Shown here piece by piece: positions 34,675 to 43,754 of a stretch of 64,000 nt of DNA. The notes below the pieces were generated by a model. It worked only from the letters and a program-made list of their open reading frames with translations, ran no database searches and was not told the origin of the DNA. The translations under genes and the position numbers were made by a program. Each line of letters opens with the position of its first letter. Position 1 is the first letter of the stretch. The DNA is from Candidatus Izemoplasma sp. (GTDB taxonomy: Bacteria; Bacillota_I; Bacilli_A; Izemoplasmatales; Izemoplasmataceae). Location of the stretch: contig JAXKVY010000001.1 in assembly GCA_036172455.1 (NCBI GenBank), positions 1 through 64,000 of the forward strand. Direction: 5' to 3'.

Positions 34675-34724
34675 GAGAAAAATAGACCCTATATCGATAT
34701 GATATAGGTGAATGGAGTGATGAA

Positions 34725-35400
34725 ATGTATATGATTAAAGAAATGCCACATCATGAACGTCCCCGTGAAAAGATGTTACATCAGGGCAAGGAACTCATGT
34801 CCAATGTTGAGTTAGTCGCAATTATTTTAAGAACTGGACATCAACACAAAAATGTATTAGAACTTGCTAAAGCTATTGTCTACCAAAAAGATAGTTTACA
34901 AGCAGTAGCCAATATGACTGTAGAAGAGTTATGTAATATCAAAGGCATTGGGACATCTAAAGCGATACAACTCAAGGCTGCGTTTGAATTAGGACGTAGA
35001 ACCGCCCAGGAACAATCTAAACAAAAACTTATCTTAAGTTCTCCCGAATCTATTTTTTCTTATATTAAGCACGATGTAAAATCAAACACAAGAACATTTT
35101 ATCGCTCTATTTTTTACAACAAAAGGCGCATTGATCAAACATGAGACATTGTTTATTGGCACATTAAACAGTGCAATAGTACACCCGCGAGCCTTATTTA
35201 AGAAAGCAGTTATGGCATCAGCCGCATCATTTGTTGTCTGTCATAACCACCCAAGTGGAGACCCAACACCTTCCAATAATGATTTAAAAATCACAAAACG
35301 TATTAAAGAAAATGCCAAGATGATGGATATTGTTTTTATGGATCATGTGATTATTGGTGAAGATAAGTATTTTTCTTTTAAAGAAAAAGGGCTTCTTTAG
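34725..35400 (+). pseudogene. radC: radC (UPF0758), broken by a frameshift
   Basis: The first part (34725-35144 frame) gives the RadC N-terminus, EMPHHERPREKMLHQGKELM, and the helix-hairpin-helix NIKGIGTSKAIQL. After SNT at 35090 the expected continuation HFIALFFTTKGALIKHETLF is found in another frame from 35095, so the four bases 35091-35094 stand where three or six are needed (a loss of two or gain of one). The second part keeps the JAB-type metal motif HNHPSGDPTPS to the stop at 35400. The break could be a real mutation or a sequencing error. RadC proteins have no settled function despite the DNA-repair name. Confidence 0.88.
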
Positions 35401-35410
35401 TGAATATGTC

Positions 35411-35501
35411 TTGCAATTTAAACAAAAGTTAGTATAATGAATATGGTGCGTTAAATGAGCACGATATAATCATTGACAAAAGGGTGATTATTTGGTATCA
35501 T
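35411..35501 (+). promoter_or_regulatory. two promoters in series before rplU
   Basis: TTGCAA-16-TATAAT (35411-35438) and TTGACA-17-TATCAT with extended TGG (35473-35501). Confidence 0.6.
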
Positions 35502-35502
35502 T

Positions 35503-35594
35503 TTTACGCTACACATAAGGCATACCGCACAGAAAAGGTATTAAAGCATAGCACCTTAATGGCGCGTCTTAAAAAATAATGAGGAGGTGCTTTT
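35503..35594 (+). promoter_or_regulatory. ribosomal protein L21 leader
   Basis: A ~90-base untranslated leader in the place of the known L21 leader. AGCACCT (35550-35556) can pair with AGGTGCT (35585-35591), which contains the ribosome site of rplU, so a hairpin can shut off translation. This is consistent with feedback by L21, but the family match is by position and mechanism only. Confidence 0.55.
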
Positions 35595-35903
35595 ATGTAC
35601 GCAATTATTGAAACAGGTGGAAAACAAGTGAAGGTATCAGAGGGATCAACAATCTATGTTGAGAAAATTGATGCTGATGTTGAAGAAACCGTAACGTTCG
35701 ATAAAGTCTTACTTGTAGGTGGCGAAGATCTTAAGATCGGTAACCCTTACGTAGACGGTGTAACCGTTGAAGGTAAAGTCGAAAAACACGGTAAACAACG
35801 TAAAATCATTGTTTTCAAGATGAAACCTAAGAAAAAATATCGTCGTAAACAAGGACATAGACAACCATATACAAAACTTACAATTACAAAAATTAACGCG
35901 TAG
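35595..35903 (+). CDS. rplU: 50S ribosomal protein L21
   Basis: Binds 23S rRNA in the large subunit. The start [17 protein letters not shown] and the basic end [21 protein letters not shown] are diagnostic; length 102 is standard. First gene of the rplU-rpmA pair with a GGAGGTG ribosome site that is part of the leader hairpin. Confidence 0.97.
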   Translation: MYAIIETGGKQVKVSEGSTIYVEKIDADVEETVTFDKVLLVGGEDLKIGNPYVDGVTVEGKVEKHGKQRKIIVFKMKPKKKYRRKQGHRQPYTKLTITKINA

Positions 35904-35933
35904 ATAGAATTTAAATTATTGGAGGTGACTACG

Positions 35934-36218
35934 ATGTTATTAGAAATGAATATGTTAAAATGTATGGCTTCTAAAAAAGGGGTTGGGTCGACTAAGAATG
36001 GTCGTGACAGTGAGTCAAAACGCTTAGGAGCTAAAGTAGCTGATGGTCAATTCTGTAGTGCGGGTTCTATCATTTATCGTCAACGTGGAACAAAAGTTCA
36101 TCCAGGTAACAATGTAGGGATCGGCGGAGACGATACCCTATATAGTAAAGTAGATGGCGTTGTAAAATACGAGCGAATTGGTAGAAATCGGAAACAAGCT
36201 TCCGTATATCCAGAATAA
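35934..36218 (+). CDS. rpmA: 50S ribosomal protein L27 with unusual N-terminal extension
   Basis: Large-subunit protein whose N-terminus reaches the peptidyl-transferase centre. The body [23 protein letters not shown] is standard. GGAGGTGA at 35921-35928 fixes the start at ATG 35934, giving the extension [11 protein letters not shown] before ASKKG. In Bacillota the extension normally ends LNLQFFASKKG and is cut by the protease Prp. Here that motif is replaced, and the prp gene usually lying between rplU and rpmA is absent (30-base gap). Initiation at the last Met of the extension would give a ready-made N-terminus, but no ribosome site precedes it. Confidence 0.93.
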   Translation: MLLEMNMLKCMASKKGVGSTKNGRDSESKRLGAKVADGQFCSAGSIIYRQRGTKVHPGNNVGIGGDDTLYSKVDGVVKYERIGRNRKQASVYPE

Positions 36219-36223
36219 ACCAC

Positions 36224-36254
36224 ATGGCAAATCACATTGTGATTTGCCATTTTC
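36224..36254 (+). terminator. terminator of rplU-rpmA
   Basis: ATGGCAAATCACA/TGTGATTTGCCAT inverted repeat (36224-36250) then T4. Confidence 0.8.
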
Positions 36255-36299
36255 ATTGTTTCTTAGTATACTTAAAGTATCTCATATAGAGGTGGCACT

Positions 36300-37313
36300 A
36301 TGATTGAATTAGCCAACGAAAAAGACTTACATATCCTTGATGATATAGCTAAACGGGCTATTGTGGATATGCAAGCAAACAATATTCCACAATGGACTCT
36401 AGATTACCCACGGGAAAAAGACTTTAGGCAAGATATAGCGTTAAATCAACTCTATATTGTAAAGCGTAACCGTCAAATTGTGGGTTTTTCTGTGATTCGT
36501 AAAGAAAATGATAGGGCATATCAAACGATAGATACCTGGCATAAAGATAATAGTTTAGTCATACACCGTTTGGTGGTTGATCCCGACCATCAACATAAAG
36601 GTGTAGGCACTGAATTGTTTACCTATGCAAAGAAACAATGTTTATCAGGAGATTACGAGTCGATTAAAATTGATACCCACCCAGACAACTATAGAATGAA
36701 AGCTTTAATCCTTAAACAAGGCTTTGAAGCAAGAGGATATTTAGAAACAATCCACCGCGATGCCTATGAATGGGTAGTTCGTGAACACATTAAAGACAAT
36801 GTGATGAAGCGTGTTGTGATCTTAGGTGCCAGTGGTACAGGGAAAACAACCCTATGTCGTATGATTGCCAATAAGTATAACCTAGATATGTTGCATCTTG
36901 ATCAAATGTATTGGTTAAAAGATTGGCAGAATCTCAGTAAAGAAGCATTTAATCGTAAAATGAATCACTATTTAACTACTCATCATCGCTGGGCGATTGA
37001 TGGAAATTACACGAACAATGCCCACTTTGATAAACGCCTGCAACTCGCATCAACCATCATCTTTTTAGATTATGGTACGCAGGCTGCCTTAAAAGGCATT
37101 CATGAACGGGCAGAAAAATATAAATATCGTACACGAAGTGATATGGCAGAAGGCTGTATCGAAGGAATCGATCAAATCTTTTTACAATATGTGGCCTTTT
37201 TTGATGACAAGGCCCGTAAAATCAAGGCATATATTAATCAATTTAAAGAAGATAAAAATGTCTTAATCTTTCAATCACGTCAAGAATTAATGACGTGGTT
37301 TAACCGTCACTAG
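36300..37313 (+). CDS. fusion of GNAT acetyltransferase and P-loop (topology-modulation/adenylate-kinase-like) domain
   Basis: Residues 1-165 form a GNAT acetyltransferase ([25 protein letters not shown], the acetyl-CoA loop, then [18 protein letters not shown]). Residues 168-337 form a small P-loop kinase-like domain like FlaR/topology-modulation proteins, with Walker [25 protein letters not shown] and AIDGNYTN. The two parts are usually separate proteins. DNA runs through without a break. At the junction the codons GTG ATG AAG ([10 protein letters not shown]) could give a second start, but I see no good ribosome site. Substrates unknown. GAGGTGG ribosome site; obgE follows 11 bases later. 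Confidence 0.85.
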   Translation: MIELANEKDLHILDDIAKRAIVDMQANNIPQWTLDYPREKDFRQDIALNQLYIVKRNRQIVGFSVIRKENDRAYQTIDTWHKDNSLVIHRLVVDPDHQHKGVGTELFTYAKKQCLSGDYESIKIDTHPDNYRMKALILKQGFEARGYLETIHRDAYEWVVREHIKDNVMKRVVILGASGTGKTTLCRMIANKYNLDMLHLDQMYWLKDWQNLSKEAFNRKMNHYLTTHHRWAIDGNYTNNAHFDKRLQLASTIIFLDYGTQAALKGIHERAEKYKYRTRSDMAEGCIEGIDQIFLQYVAFFDDKARKIKAYINQFKEDKNVLIFQSRQELMTWFNRH

Positions 37314-37324
37314 GAGGTGACAAT

Positions 37325-38608
37325 ATGTTTGTAGATGTAGCAAAAATAAATGTTTCGTCAGGAAAAGGTGGCGATGGTATTGTTGCCTTTAGACGAGAAA
37401 AGTATGTCCCTAAAGGAGGACCTGCTGGTGGTGATGGTGGTAAAGGTGGTAGTGTGATTTTTGTTGGTAATGAAGGGATGTCCACACTCATCGACTTGAA
37501 ATATAATAAAATTTTAAAAGCTGAAGACGGAGAAAACGGTAAACCAAAACGGATGCATGGTGCGGACGCTGAGGACTTAGTTGTTGACGTTCCACTAGGA
37601 ACGACCATCTATAATGTTGAGACCAACACCGTCATTGGCGATATTACGCGTCATGAACAAGAAGTTGTTGTATGTAAAGGTGGACGTGGTGGACGTGGTA
37701 ATGTCCAATTTACCACTAGTAAAAATACAGCACCAGAAATCGCTGAAAAAGGTGAACCTGGAGAAACCCTTGATATTCGTGTTGAACTAAAGGTTTTAGC
37801 GGATGTTGGACTAGTTGGATTACCAAGTGTTGGTAAATCAACTTTAATTAGTGTTGTGTCTAACTCAAAGCCAAAAGTTGCGGCGTATCACTTTACGACA
37901 TTGCAACCTAATTTAGGTGTTGTTAAAGTAGACAATGATCGTTCATTTGTAATGGCGGACTTACCAGGGTTGATTGAAGGCGCTAGTTTAGGTCAAGGAC
38001 TCGGTCATCAATTTTTACGTCATATTGAACGTACACGGGTGATTCTCCATTTAATTGACATGGGTGCTACAGAAGGTAGAGACCCTTATCAAGATTATGT
38101 CAAAATCAACGAGGAATTGAAAGCATATAAATACGACTTAATGTCGCGCCCACAAATTATTGTGGCAAATAAAATGGATGTGCCAGGCGCAGAGGATAAC
38201 TTAGAGTTATTTAAAGCAGAACTTGAAGGGGATATTCCGATTATCCCAATAAGTGCCGTAACAAGAGACAATGTTCAACAATTACTGTATAAAACGGCTG
38301 ATTTACTTGAAACAGCACCAACCTTGCATGACATGCAATCTGATCGTGAGGAAGATGTTGTTGAATATACTTTTGAGAAGAAAGAAAAACCATTTGAGAT
38401 CAATCTTGGTGATGATGGCATCTATGAAGTCACAGGAACAACCTTAAAACGTATCTTTGAAATGACTGATTTCACGAAAGACCAGGGTGTTAAACGTTTT
38501 GCTCGCCAGTTACGACAACTAGGTGTTGATCACGCATTGCGTGAACGTGGCGTTAAACACGGTGACACAGTACGTATCTTTGATTTTGAATTTGAGTTTA
38601 TAGATTAA
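37325..38608 (+). CDS. obgE: Obg-family GTPase
   Basis: GTPase linked to ribosome assembly and stress signalling. The glycine-rich Obg fold is at the N-terminus ([33 protein letters not shown]), the G domain follows with [17 protein letters not shown] and ANKMD, and a C-terminal OCT domain (about 345-427) completes it. Length 427 is standard. In Bacillota obgE normally follows rplU-rpmA; here the fusion gene is inserted between. Confidence 0.97.
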   Translation: MFVDVAKINVSSGKGGDGIVAFRREKYVPKGGPAGGDGGKGGSVIFVGNEGMSTLIDLKYNKILKAEDGENGKPKRMHGADAEDLVVDVPLGTTIYNVETNTVIGDITRHEQEVVVCKGGRGGRGNVQFTTSKNTAPEIAEKGEPGETLDIRVELKVLADVGLVGLPSVGKSTLISVVSNSKPKVAAYHFTTLQPNLGVVKVDNDRSFVMADLPGLIEGASLGQGLGHQFLRHIERTRVILHLIDMGATEGRDPYQDYVKINEELKAYKYDLMSRPQIIVANKMDVPGAEDNLELFKAELEGDIPIIPISAVTRDNVQQLLYKTADLLETAPTLHDMQSDREEDVVEYTFEKKEKPFEINLGDDGIYEVTGTTLKRIFEMTDFTKDQGVKRFARQLRQLGVDHALRERGVKHGDTVRIFDFEFEFID

Positions 38609-38612
38609 TGCA

Positions 38613-38651
38613 AACACCGATAGTTAGCAATACTAACTATCGGTGTTTTTA
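38613..38651 (+). terminator. terminator of obgE
   Basis: Perfect 15-bp stem AACACCGATAGTTAG/CTAACTATCGGTGTT (38613-38647), then T-run. Confidence 0.93.
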
Positions 38652-38679
38652 TTGTATACTACCGTGTTTGTGGTATAAT
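38652..38679 (+). promoter_or_regulatory. promoter of ruvA
   Basis: TTGTAT (38652-38657), 16-base spacer, TATAAT (38674-38679) with extended TGG. Confidence 0.6.
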
Positions 38680-38700
38680 AATATAAGGAGATGATATAAC

Positions 38701-39258
38701 ATGTATGCATATTTAAATGGCACAGTTACAGACATTTTACCGAACTCCGTGGTCATTGATGTCGGTGGTGTGGGATATGATGTATTAACCCCAAATCCAT
38801 ATGAATATAATAAAAATGAAACAACGACGATCTATGTTTATCAACATGTTCGTGAAGATGCGATTTTGTTATATGGGTTTAAAGATAAGGATGCGAAAGC
38901 TCTATTCATTAAATTACTAGGAGTAAAAGGAATCGGGCCGAAAAGTGCCGTTGCGATTCTAGCGAGTGGTAACACCAATGACGTTGTTCACGCGATTGAA
39001 GTTGGGAATGCGAAGTTTCTTACAAAATTTCCTGGTATAGGACCAAAAGCAAGCCAACAAATCATTTTAGATTTGAAAGGTAAACTAGCGCTTGATGAAA
39101 CCAGCATATCATCTGAATCCATCACTGAAGTTGAAGCGGCATTAAAATCATTAGGATATCGTGCTCGCGAAATTCAAAAAGCGATTAAAGATTTAGATGG
39201 ATCAAAGCCAACAGATACATTAATCAAAGAAGCATTAGGGAAAATGTTAAAAAAATAA
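38701..39258 (+). CDS. ruvA: Holliday junction DNA helicase subunit RuvA
   Basis: Binds four-way DNA junctions and loads RuvB. N-terminal OB fold (MYAYLNGTVTDILPNSVVIDVGGVGYDV), two helix-hairpin-helix motifs (LLGVKGIGPKSAVAIL and LTKFPGIGPKASQQIILDL) and the C-terminal RuvB-binding domain. Length 185 is normal. It ends at its own terminator; ruvB, its usual neighbour, is not beside it. RecU elsewhere in the window would supply the resolvase step. Confidence 0.95.
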   Translation: MYAYLNGTVTDILPNSVVIDVGGVGYDVLTPNPYEYNKNETTTIYVYQHVREDAILLYGFKDKDAKALFIKLLGVKGIGPKSAVAILASGNTNDVVHAIEVGNAKFLTKFPGIGPKASQQIILDLKGKLALDETSISSESITEVEAALKSLGYRAREIQKAIKDLDGSKPTDTLIKEALGKMLKK

Positions 39259-39264
39259 TATTAG

Positions 39265-39295
39265 AAAAGCGGAAATGCGATGCATTTCCGCTTTT
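39265..39295. terminator. terminator between ruvA and the convergent asparaginase gene
   Basis: 14-bp stem AAAAGCGGAAATGC/GCATTTCCGCTTTT (39265-39295). Best suited to ruvA, but able to act on both strands. Confidence 0.85.
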
Positions 39296-39302
39296 TATAT
39301 AC

Positions 39303-40280
39303 TTATAAACTGAATAATTGACAAATATCATCATGATCATAATCGTTGCTGATAGCAAGCATTAACAAGATACGCGCTTTTTGTCCATTTAAGCTTCCGC
39401 CTAAAATACAGCCCCGATTCACTAAATCTTTTCCACCACCAGGATAAGCATAACTATCAAGTACCCGCCCTGAGACACAGCGCGATACAATGACGACAAA
39501 GATACCACTGTTAATTGCGCGATCAACCGCATCAATCATAATCGGTGGTAAGTTACCGCGACCTAAAGCTTCAATAACTATCCCACGTGCTTCTTGTTCA
39601 ATTAAATAATCAATTATATCTCCAGTCATTCCAGCATAGGCTTTAATAAGATAAACATCATCAACAAGTCTGTTTTCTAAACGATAGTCTTTAAAATGTG
39701 TGATTTCACGGTAATAGATGACTTCACCTTGATCAATGATCCCAAGTGGACCAAACTCGATTGATTTAAATGTATCAAGACTCATTGTATGGGTCTTAGT
39801 GACTTCAATGGCACTGTTTATGGTATCATTCAAGACAACAAGTGTTCCTTTTCCCATACTTAGAGGTGAAAAACATACCCGGATACTTGAAAATAAATTA
39901 GTGACACCATCATATCCAAGCTCACTTGCGTTTTTCATTGAACCAGTAACAACCACAGGTTTATTCGACCGAATAGTACAATGCAGATAAAAAGCCGTTT
40001 CCTCAAGTGTATCGGTTCCATGAACAATAACCACACCAGCAATATCATCTCGATCAGCATATGATTGGACAAGTCGCGATAAACGCTGCATATCTTTTGG
40101 TGTAATCGCAGGCGATTGCTTACGTGAAAACTCTTCAACAAATAAATGATTAAACTCTTCAATCCCAGATAATGTATTTGTGATTTCTTCAGGTGTCAAT
40201 GTTGGAATAGCACCGTGCAATTTATCATCGACAGTCATTCCAATAGTTCCCCCTGTATAAATTAATGCCACATTTTGCAT
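39303..40280 (-). CDS. ansA: L-asparaginase (type I)
   Basis: Hydrolyses asparagine to aspartate and ammonia in the cytoplasm. Both catalytic threonine motifs are present: LIYTGGTIGM and VVIVHGTDTLEETAFYL; a third, SMKNASELGYDG, follows. No signal peptide, so type I rather than the secreted type II. The frame could begin at GTG 40289, but GAGGTG is correctly spaced from the ATG at 40280 (325 aa). Confidence 0.92.
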   Translation of the reverse strand: MQNVALIYTGGTIGMTVDDKLHGAIPTLTPEEITNTLSGIEEFNHLFVEEFSRKQSPAITPKDMQRLSRLVQSYADRDDIAGVVIVHGTDTLEETAFYLHCTIRSNKPVVVTGSMKNASELGYDGVTNLFSSIRVCFSPLSMGKGTLVVLNDTINSAIEVTKTHTMSLDTFKSIEFGPLGIIDQGEVIYYREITHFKDYRLENRLVDDVYLIKAYAGMTGDIIDYLIEQEARGIVIEALGRGNLPPIMIDAVDRAINSGIFVVIVSRCVSGRVLDSYAYPGGGKDLVNRGCILGGSLNGQKARILLMLAISNDYDHDDICQLFSL

Positions 40281-40289
40281 AAAACTCAC

Positions 40290-40948
40290 CTCAAAATTAA
40301 ACTAACTATATAATATCATATTTTGATAAAAAGAAGTAGGTGAAATTAAAAAAAGAAAAAGTGTCATTTAGTTAACATAATACTTTATTAAAAGCGATTT
40401 ATAGATCAATGGTCATGACCACAATATATCTCAGAAATTACATTGATCAATCTTTCCATTTTTATAGCTAAATTTGCTTGAAGTTTATCGTTAATGTATA
40501 ACCGAGAATTATTTTAATTTCGAGAGAGGTAAATTTCAAAAAAGAGAGGTTTCTCATATATAGAAATGTATGATAATTATGAAGACTTATAACACCTTTA
40601 TTATAACGTTATATATTAGTTAACATAATATATATTATAAGAAGTCAAATAAAAATAAACAAACTTGTTCTTTTTCTTGAAAACCTTATCATATTACCAC
40701 AATAATTATAAAAACGAATTACTTTTCTAGCTTATACTACTGGTTAACATATTCATATTTTTAAAATGACCATATTAAATATTATCAAAACCACTACTTC
40801 TTTTGGGGAGGATTTCGATATTTTAAATTTGCGATAATTCAGTATTTTTTGAGTCTAATGAGTATTCACTGGGGTAGAAACTAAAAATTCCTTAGAACGC
40901 AAATTTGATAGCATATAGCGTTTCTGCAATATACTGTTAAAACCATCA
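40290..40948. other. long intergenic region with short repeats, no gene recognised
   Basis: About 660 bases of very AT-rich DNA. The 15-mer TTAGTTAACATAATA occurs at 40368-40382 and again at 40616-40630; a relative (GGTTAACATA) lies near 40742. AAATTTGCG near 40826 and CGCAAATTT near 40900 form an inverted repeat around ~65 bases. No open frame over 30 codons looks coding. Confidence 0.6.
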
Positions 40949-40952
40949 AAAA

Positions 40953-40972
40953 ACCTGTCCAAATGAACAGGT
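40953..40972 (-). terminator. terminator of the PHP phosphatase gene
   Basis: ACCTGT/ACAGGT stem (40953-40972) followed on the minus strand by T6. It touches the stop codon. Confidence 0.65.
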
Positions 40973-41745
40973 CATAGATGCTTAATATCATTTAGTTTTA
41001 AAGCCTTATAATCTTCTTCTGCTTTTTGCATGTAGGTGTCATATAGTAATTTAGGAGCATGACAATCACTAGATAAAATTGTTGGTGCGCCAATTTCTTT
41101 TACGATCTTAAAGAATTCGAGTCTTGGATAAGGCTTTTTTTGGCCTTCTGATGTTTTTATTTGCTTTTTGCGGTAACCATTGGCATTATACTCAAGAGCA
41201 ACACGATGAGTTTTCGCAGCTTCTGCAATTTGATAAGCTACTGCCTTTGCGGTGTCATCAAACTCTTTATAACCATGTAAGTAAACATCAGGATGCGCTA
41301 TTATGTCAAAGAATCCAGTTTTAATCGCCTTTACAACGATATTTCCGTATTGTTTGATTTCTTGTTTTGTTGTTAAGGCAAATGCGGATTGCCGAGTAGA
41401 GACATCATCACCATAATAAATATAATGTTGTCCTAAAATGATAAAATCCAGGTCTTCTTTAAATGATTCGTATATTGTATGATCAATGGGAAAATATTCA
41501 ATCTCTAAACCCTTTAGGATGGTTATTTTATCCTTATAAATCGCCTGGTTTTGTTCTATTTCTGCTAAATATCGATAATATTGATCGGTTGTCATACGTC
41601 TTGGGTCATGCATCCAGTCCATCGGCGCATGATCGCTCATGCCGAGCAGTGTAAAGCCGTGTTTAAGCGCTTTTTTAACGTAATCTTTAGTTGTACCTGT
41701 CGCATGTTTACAATATTTATGATGGGTATGATAGTTGTATTTCAT
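40972..41745 (-). CDS. PHP-domain histidinol-phosphatase-like phosphoesterase
   Basis: PHP-fold metal-dependent phosphatase of the HisK type. Metal ligands are visible in YNYHTHHKYCKHATG at the N-terminus, MSDHAPM, IILGQHYI, IIAHPDVYL and the C-terminal SSDCHAP. The frame opens at GTG 41760, but GTGAGG serves the ATG at 41745 better (257 aa). No histidine biosynthesis genes are nearby, so the substrate may not be histidinol phosphate. Confidence 0.85.
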   Translation of the reverse strand: MKYNYHTHHKYCKHATGTTKDYVKKALKHGFTLLGMSDHAPMDWMHDPRRMTTDQYYRYLAEIEQNQAIYKDKITILKGLEIEYFPIDHTIYESFKEDLDFIILGQHYIYYGDDVSTRQSAFALTTKQEIKQYGNIVVKAIKTGFFDIIAHPDVYLHGYKEFDDTAKAVAYQIAEAAKTHRVALEYNANGYRKKQIKTSEGQKKPYPRLEFFKIVKEIGAPTILSSDCHAPKLLYDTYMQKAEEDYKALKLNDIKHL

Positions 41746-41931
41746 GTTATCTTGCCTCACTAGAGAATTTTAATTATAGTCACGATGTAATTAATGACCC
41801 CAAATAAAACAAAAAATGTATAAAATATTCAATAAACGCGGTCATTATTACACGTTTTTACAGTTCTTATCGTGTCCATTATTGTAACATGTATTGATCA
41901 TTAATACAAAGCATAAACTTCTCCTAATTGA

Positions 41932-41960
41932 TTGTAGATTAGCCCTTCCTGTGGTAAAAT
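41932..41960 (+). promoter_or_regulatory. promoter of rarA
   Basis: TTGTAG (41932-41937), 17-base spacer, TAAAAT (41955-41960) with extended TGG. Confidence 0.5.
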
Positions 41961-41975
41961 AGACACGGTGATTAG

Positions 41976-43220
41976 ATGAATAATAAACGACCGCTTGCCT
42001 ACCGGGCAAGACCTCATAACTTTGATCATATCGTTGGGCAGGACCATATTGTTGGGAAAACAGGTGTGATCAGTCGCATGCTTGCGCAAGATAGCGTATT
42101 TAGTCTTATTTTATATGGCCCACCAGGTGTTGGAAAAACAACGATCGCAGAAGCTATTGGTGAAAAATATGGATTAAATACCTTTAAATTTAACGCTTCA
42201 ACCGATAAAAAGGCGCAGTTACGGGACATTATTGAACAAAGTAAGCGATATGGGGCTTTGGTAATAATTGATGAAATCCATCGAATGAACAAAGATATTC
42301 AGGATTATTTACTCCCGCATGTCGAATCGGGGAATATTACGATGATTGGTTTAACAACGAATAATCCTTATCATTCTGTGAACCCCGCGATAAGGTCGCG
42401 TGTTCACGTTTTAAAATTAAAGGAGATAAAGACTGACGATATTATAAAACGCCTTAAACAGGTGGAAATAGACTTTAAAAATGAACTAACAGGGACGTTA
42501 GAGAGTTCTGTCTATCAATATATAGCTCAGGCTGCTAATGGAGAAATACGCACAGCATTAAATATGCTTGAACTACTTCATATGAGTTTTCCTGAACAAA
42601 CTATATCGCTAGATATAGCTAAAAACACTTTATTACAGCCATCATTATCGCTAGATAAGGATGAAGACAATTATTATAATATCTTGAGTGCCTTTCAAAA
42701 ATCTATACGTGGTAGTGATGTGGATGCCGCACTTCATTATTTGGCTAGGCTTATTATGATGGAAGATTTAGATTCAATATTACGCCGTATGAGTGTTATT
42801 GCTTTTGAAGATATTGGCTTAGCGAACCCGAATATTGTCTCTAGAATGCATGCGACAGCTTACACGTGTGAACGATTAGGCTTTCCCGAAGCGCGAATTC
42901 CGCTCGGATTTATGGTAATTGATCTTGCATTAAGCCCGAAATCTAATAGCGCTGAAGCATCTATTGATCGAGCACTTGCTGATATTGAGGCTGGTAAAAC
43001 CTATAAAATACCGAATCATATCATTAATGTCAGTAATTTTGAGGACAAAGCTGCGTATAAGTATCCGCATGACTATGAAGATGCGATTGTTTCCCAACAA
43101 TACTTACCGAATGAATTAATTGGGAAATCCTATTATAAAGCCAAGGAAACAGGCAAATATGAACGCGCATTAAAGGCAAGGCAAGATTGGTTAAACAAAA
43201 TATTAAAAAAGAAACTGTAG
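41976..43220 (+). CDS. rarA: replication-associated recombination protein A (RarA/MgsA)
   Basis: AAA+ ATPase acting at stalled replication forks. It opens with the usual LAYRARPHNFDHIVGQDHIVG; Walker A is YGPPGVGKTT, Walker B VIIDEIHR, sensor 1 GLTTNNP, arginine finger AIRSR. The C-terminal tetramerisation domain includes FEDIGLANP and PNHI. Length 414 is standard. The start is preceded by GGTGATTAG. Confidence 0.95.
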   Translation: MNNKRPLAYRARPHNFDHIVGQDHIVGKTGVISRMLAQDSVFSLILYGPPGVGKTTIAEAIGEKYGLNTFKFNASTDKKAQLRDIIEQSKRYGALVIIDEIHRMNKDIQDYLLPHVESGNITMIGLTTNNPYHSVNPAIRSRVHVLKLKEIKTDDIIKRLKQVEIDFKNELTGTLESSVYQYIAQAANGEIRTALNMLELLHMSFPEQTISLDIAKNTLLQPSLSLDKDEDNYYNILSAFQKSIRGSDVDAALHYLARLIMMEDLDSILRRMSVIAFEDIGLANPNIVSRMHATAYTCERLGFPEARIPLGFMVIDLALSPKSNSAEASIDRALADIEAGKTYKIPNHIINVSNFEDKAAYKYPHDYEDAIVSQQYLPNELIGKSYYKAKETGKYERALKARQDWLNKILKKKL

Positions 43221-43239
43221 GCAAACAGTTTCTTTTTTT
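43208..43239 (+). terminator. terminator of rarA
   Basis: AAAGAAACTG/CAGTTTCTTT stem (43208-43235) then T-run, overlapping the stop codon. Confidence 0.85.
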
Positions 43240-43368
43240 GTAGTTAACACTATCAATTTCTAAATATCAGGGGAATCCTATCCTTAGGCCGGTTTTTAAT
43301 TAATCATCATAATCTGTTATGTAAATTAGAAACCAAGCATTTATAAAACTACATGTATGTGAACCGCT

Positions 43369-43752
43369 CTACTGAAAATCACATTGGATGTTAATTGACT
43401 TATTTATCTTAGTAGGGACGGTTAATTCAGCTAATTTGTGTTCATAGTAATCATATAAGGCATTTCGAACAGTAATTGTGGTTGGATAGCGAAAAATTTT
43501 AATATGACTGGTTGTTAAAAGATTAAATGCATAGTGTCCAATGTCTGGAGCAAGTAAAACATCAATATCTTCTTCTAACAGTTGCTTTGTAATAACCTTT
43601 GCCCGTTTAATAGTCACTTTAGCTGAATTGTTTGTGATAAATGTATACTGTAGTTTACTATGATCATAGATACATAAATATGGGCTTTTTCCCAAACTTG
43701 TTGCCGCAAAATCATGCATAGTTTTGGTTGAAGCTGGAATGGCGATGCGCAT
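43369..43752 (-). CDS. NifX/NifB-type (dinitrogenase Fe-Mo cofactor-like) domain protein
   Basis: A single 127-residue domain of the NifX/NifB C-terminal family (MRIAIPASTKTMHDFAATSLGKSPYLCIYD; IDVLLAPDIGHYAFNLL). In bacteria without nitrogenase such proteins are common and unassigned, possibly handling Fe-S or other metal clusters. The ATG is two bases after the stop of the upstream DUF134-NifX gene and has no ribosome site of its own, so it is probably made by translational coupling. Confidence 0.78.
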   Translation of the reverse strand: MRIAIPASTKTMHDFAATSLGKSPYLCIYDHSKLQYTFITNNSAKVTIKRAKVITKQLLEEDIDVLLAPDIGHYAFNLLTTSHIKIFRYPTTITVRNALYDYYEHKLAELTVPTKINKSINIQCDFQ

Positions 43753-43754
43753 GA

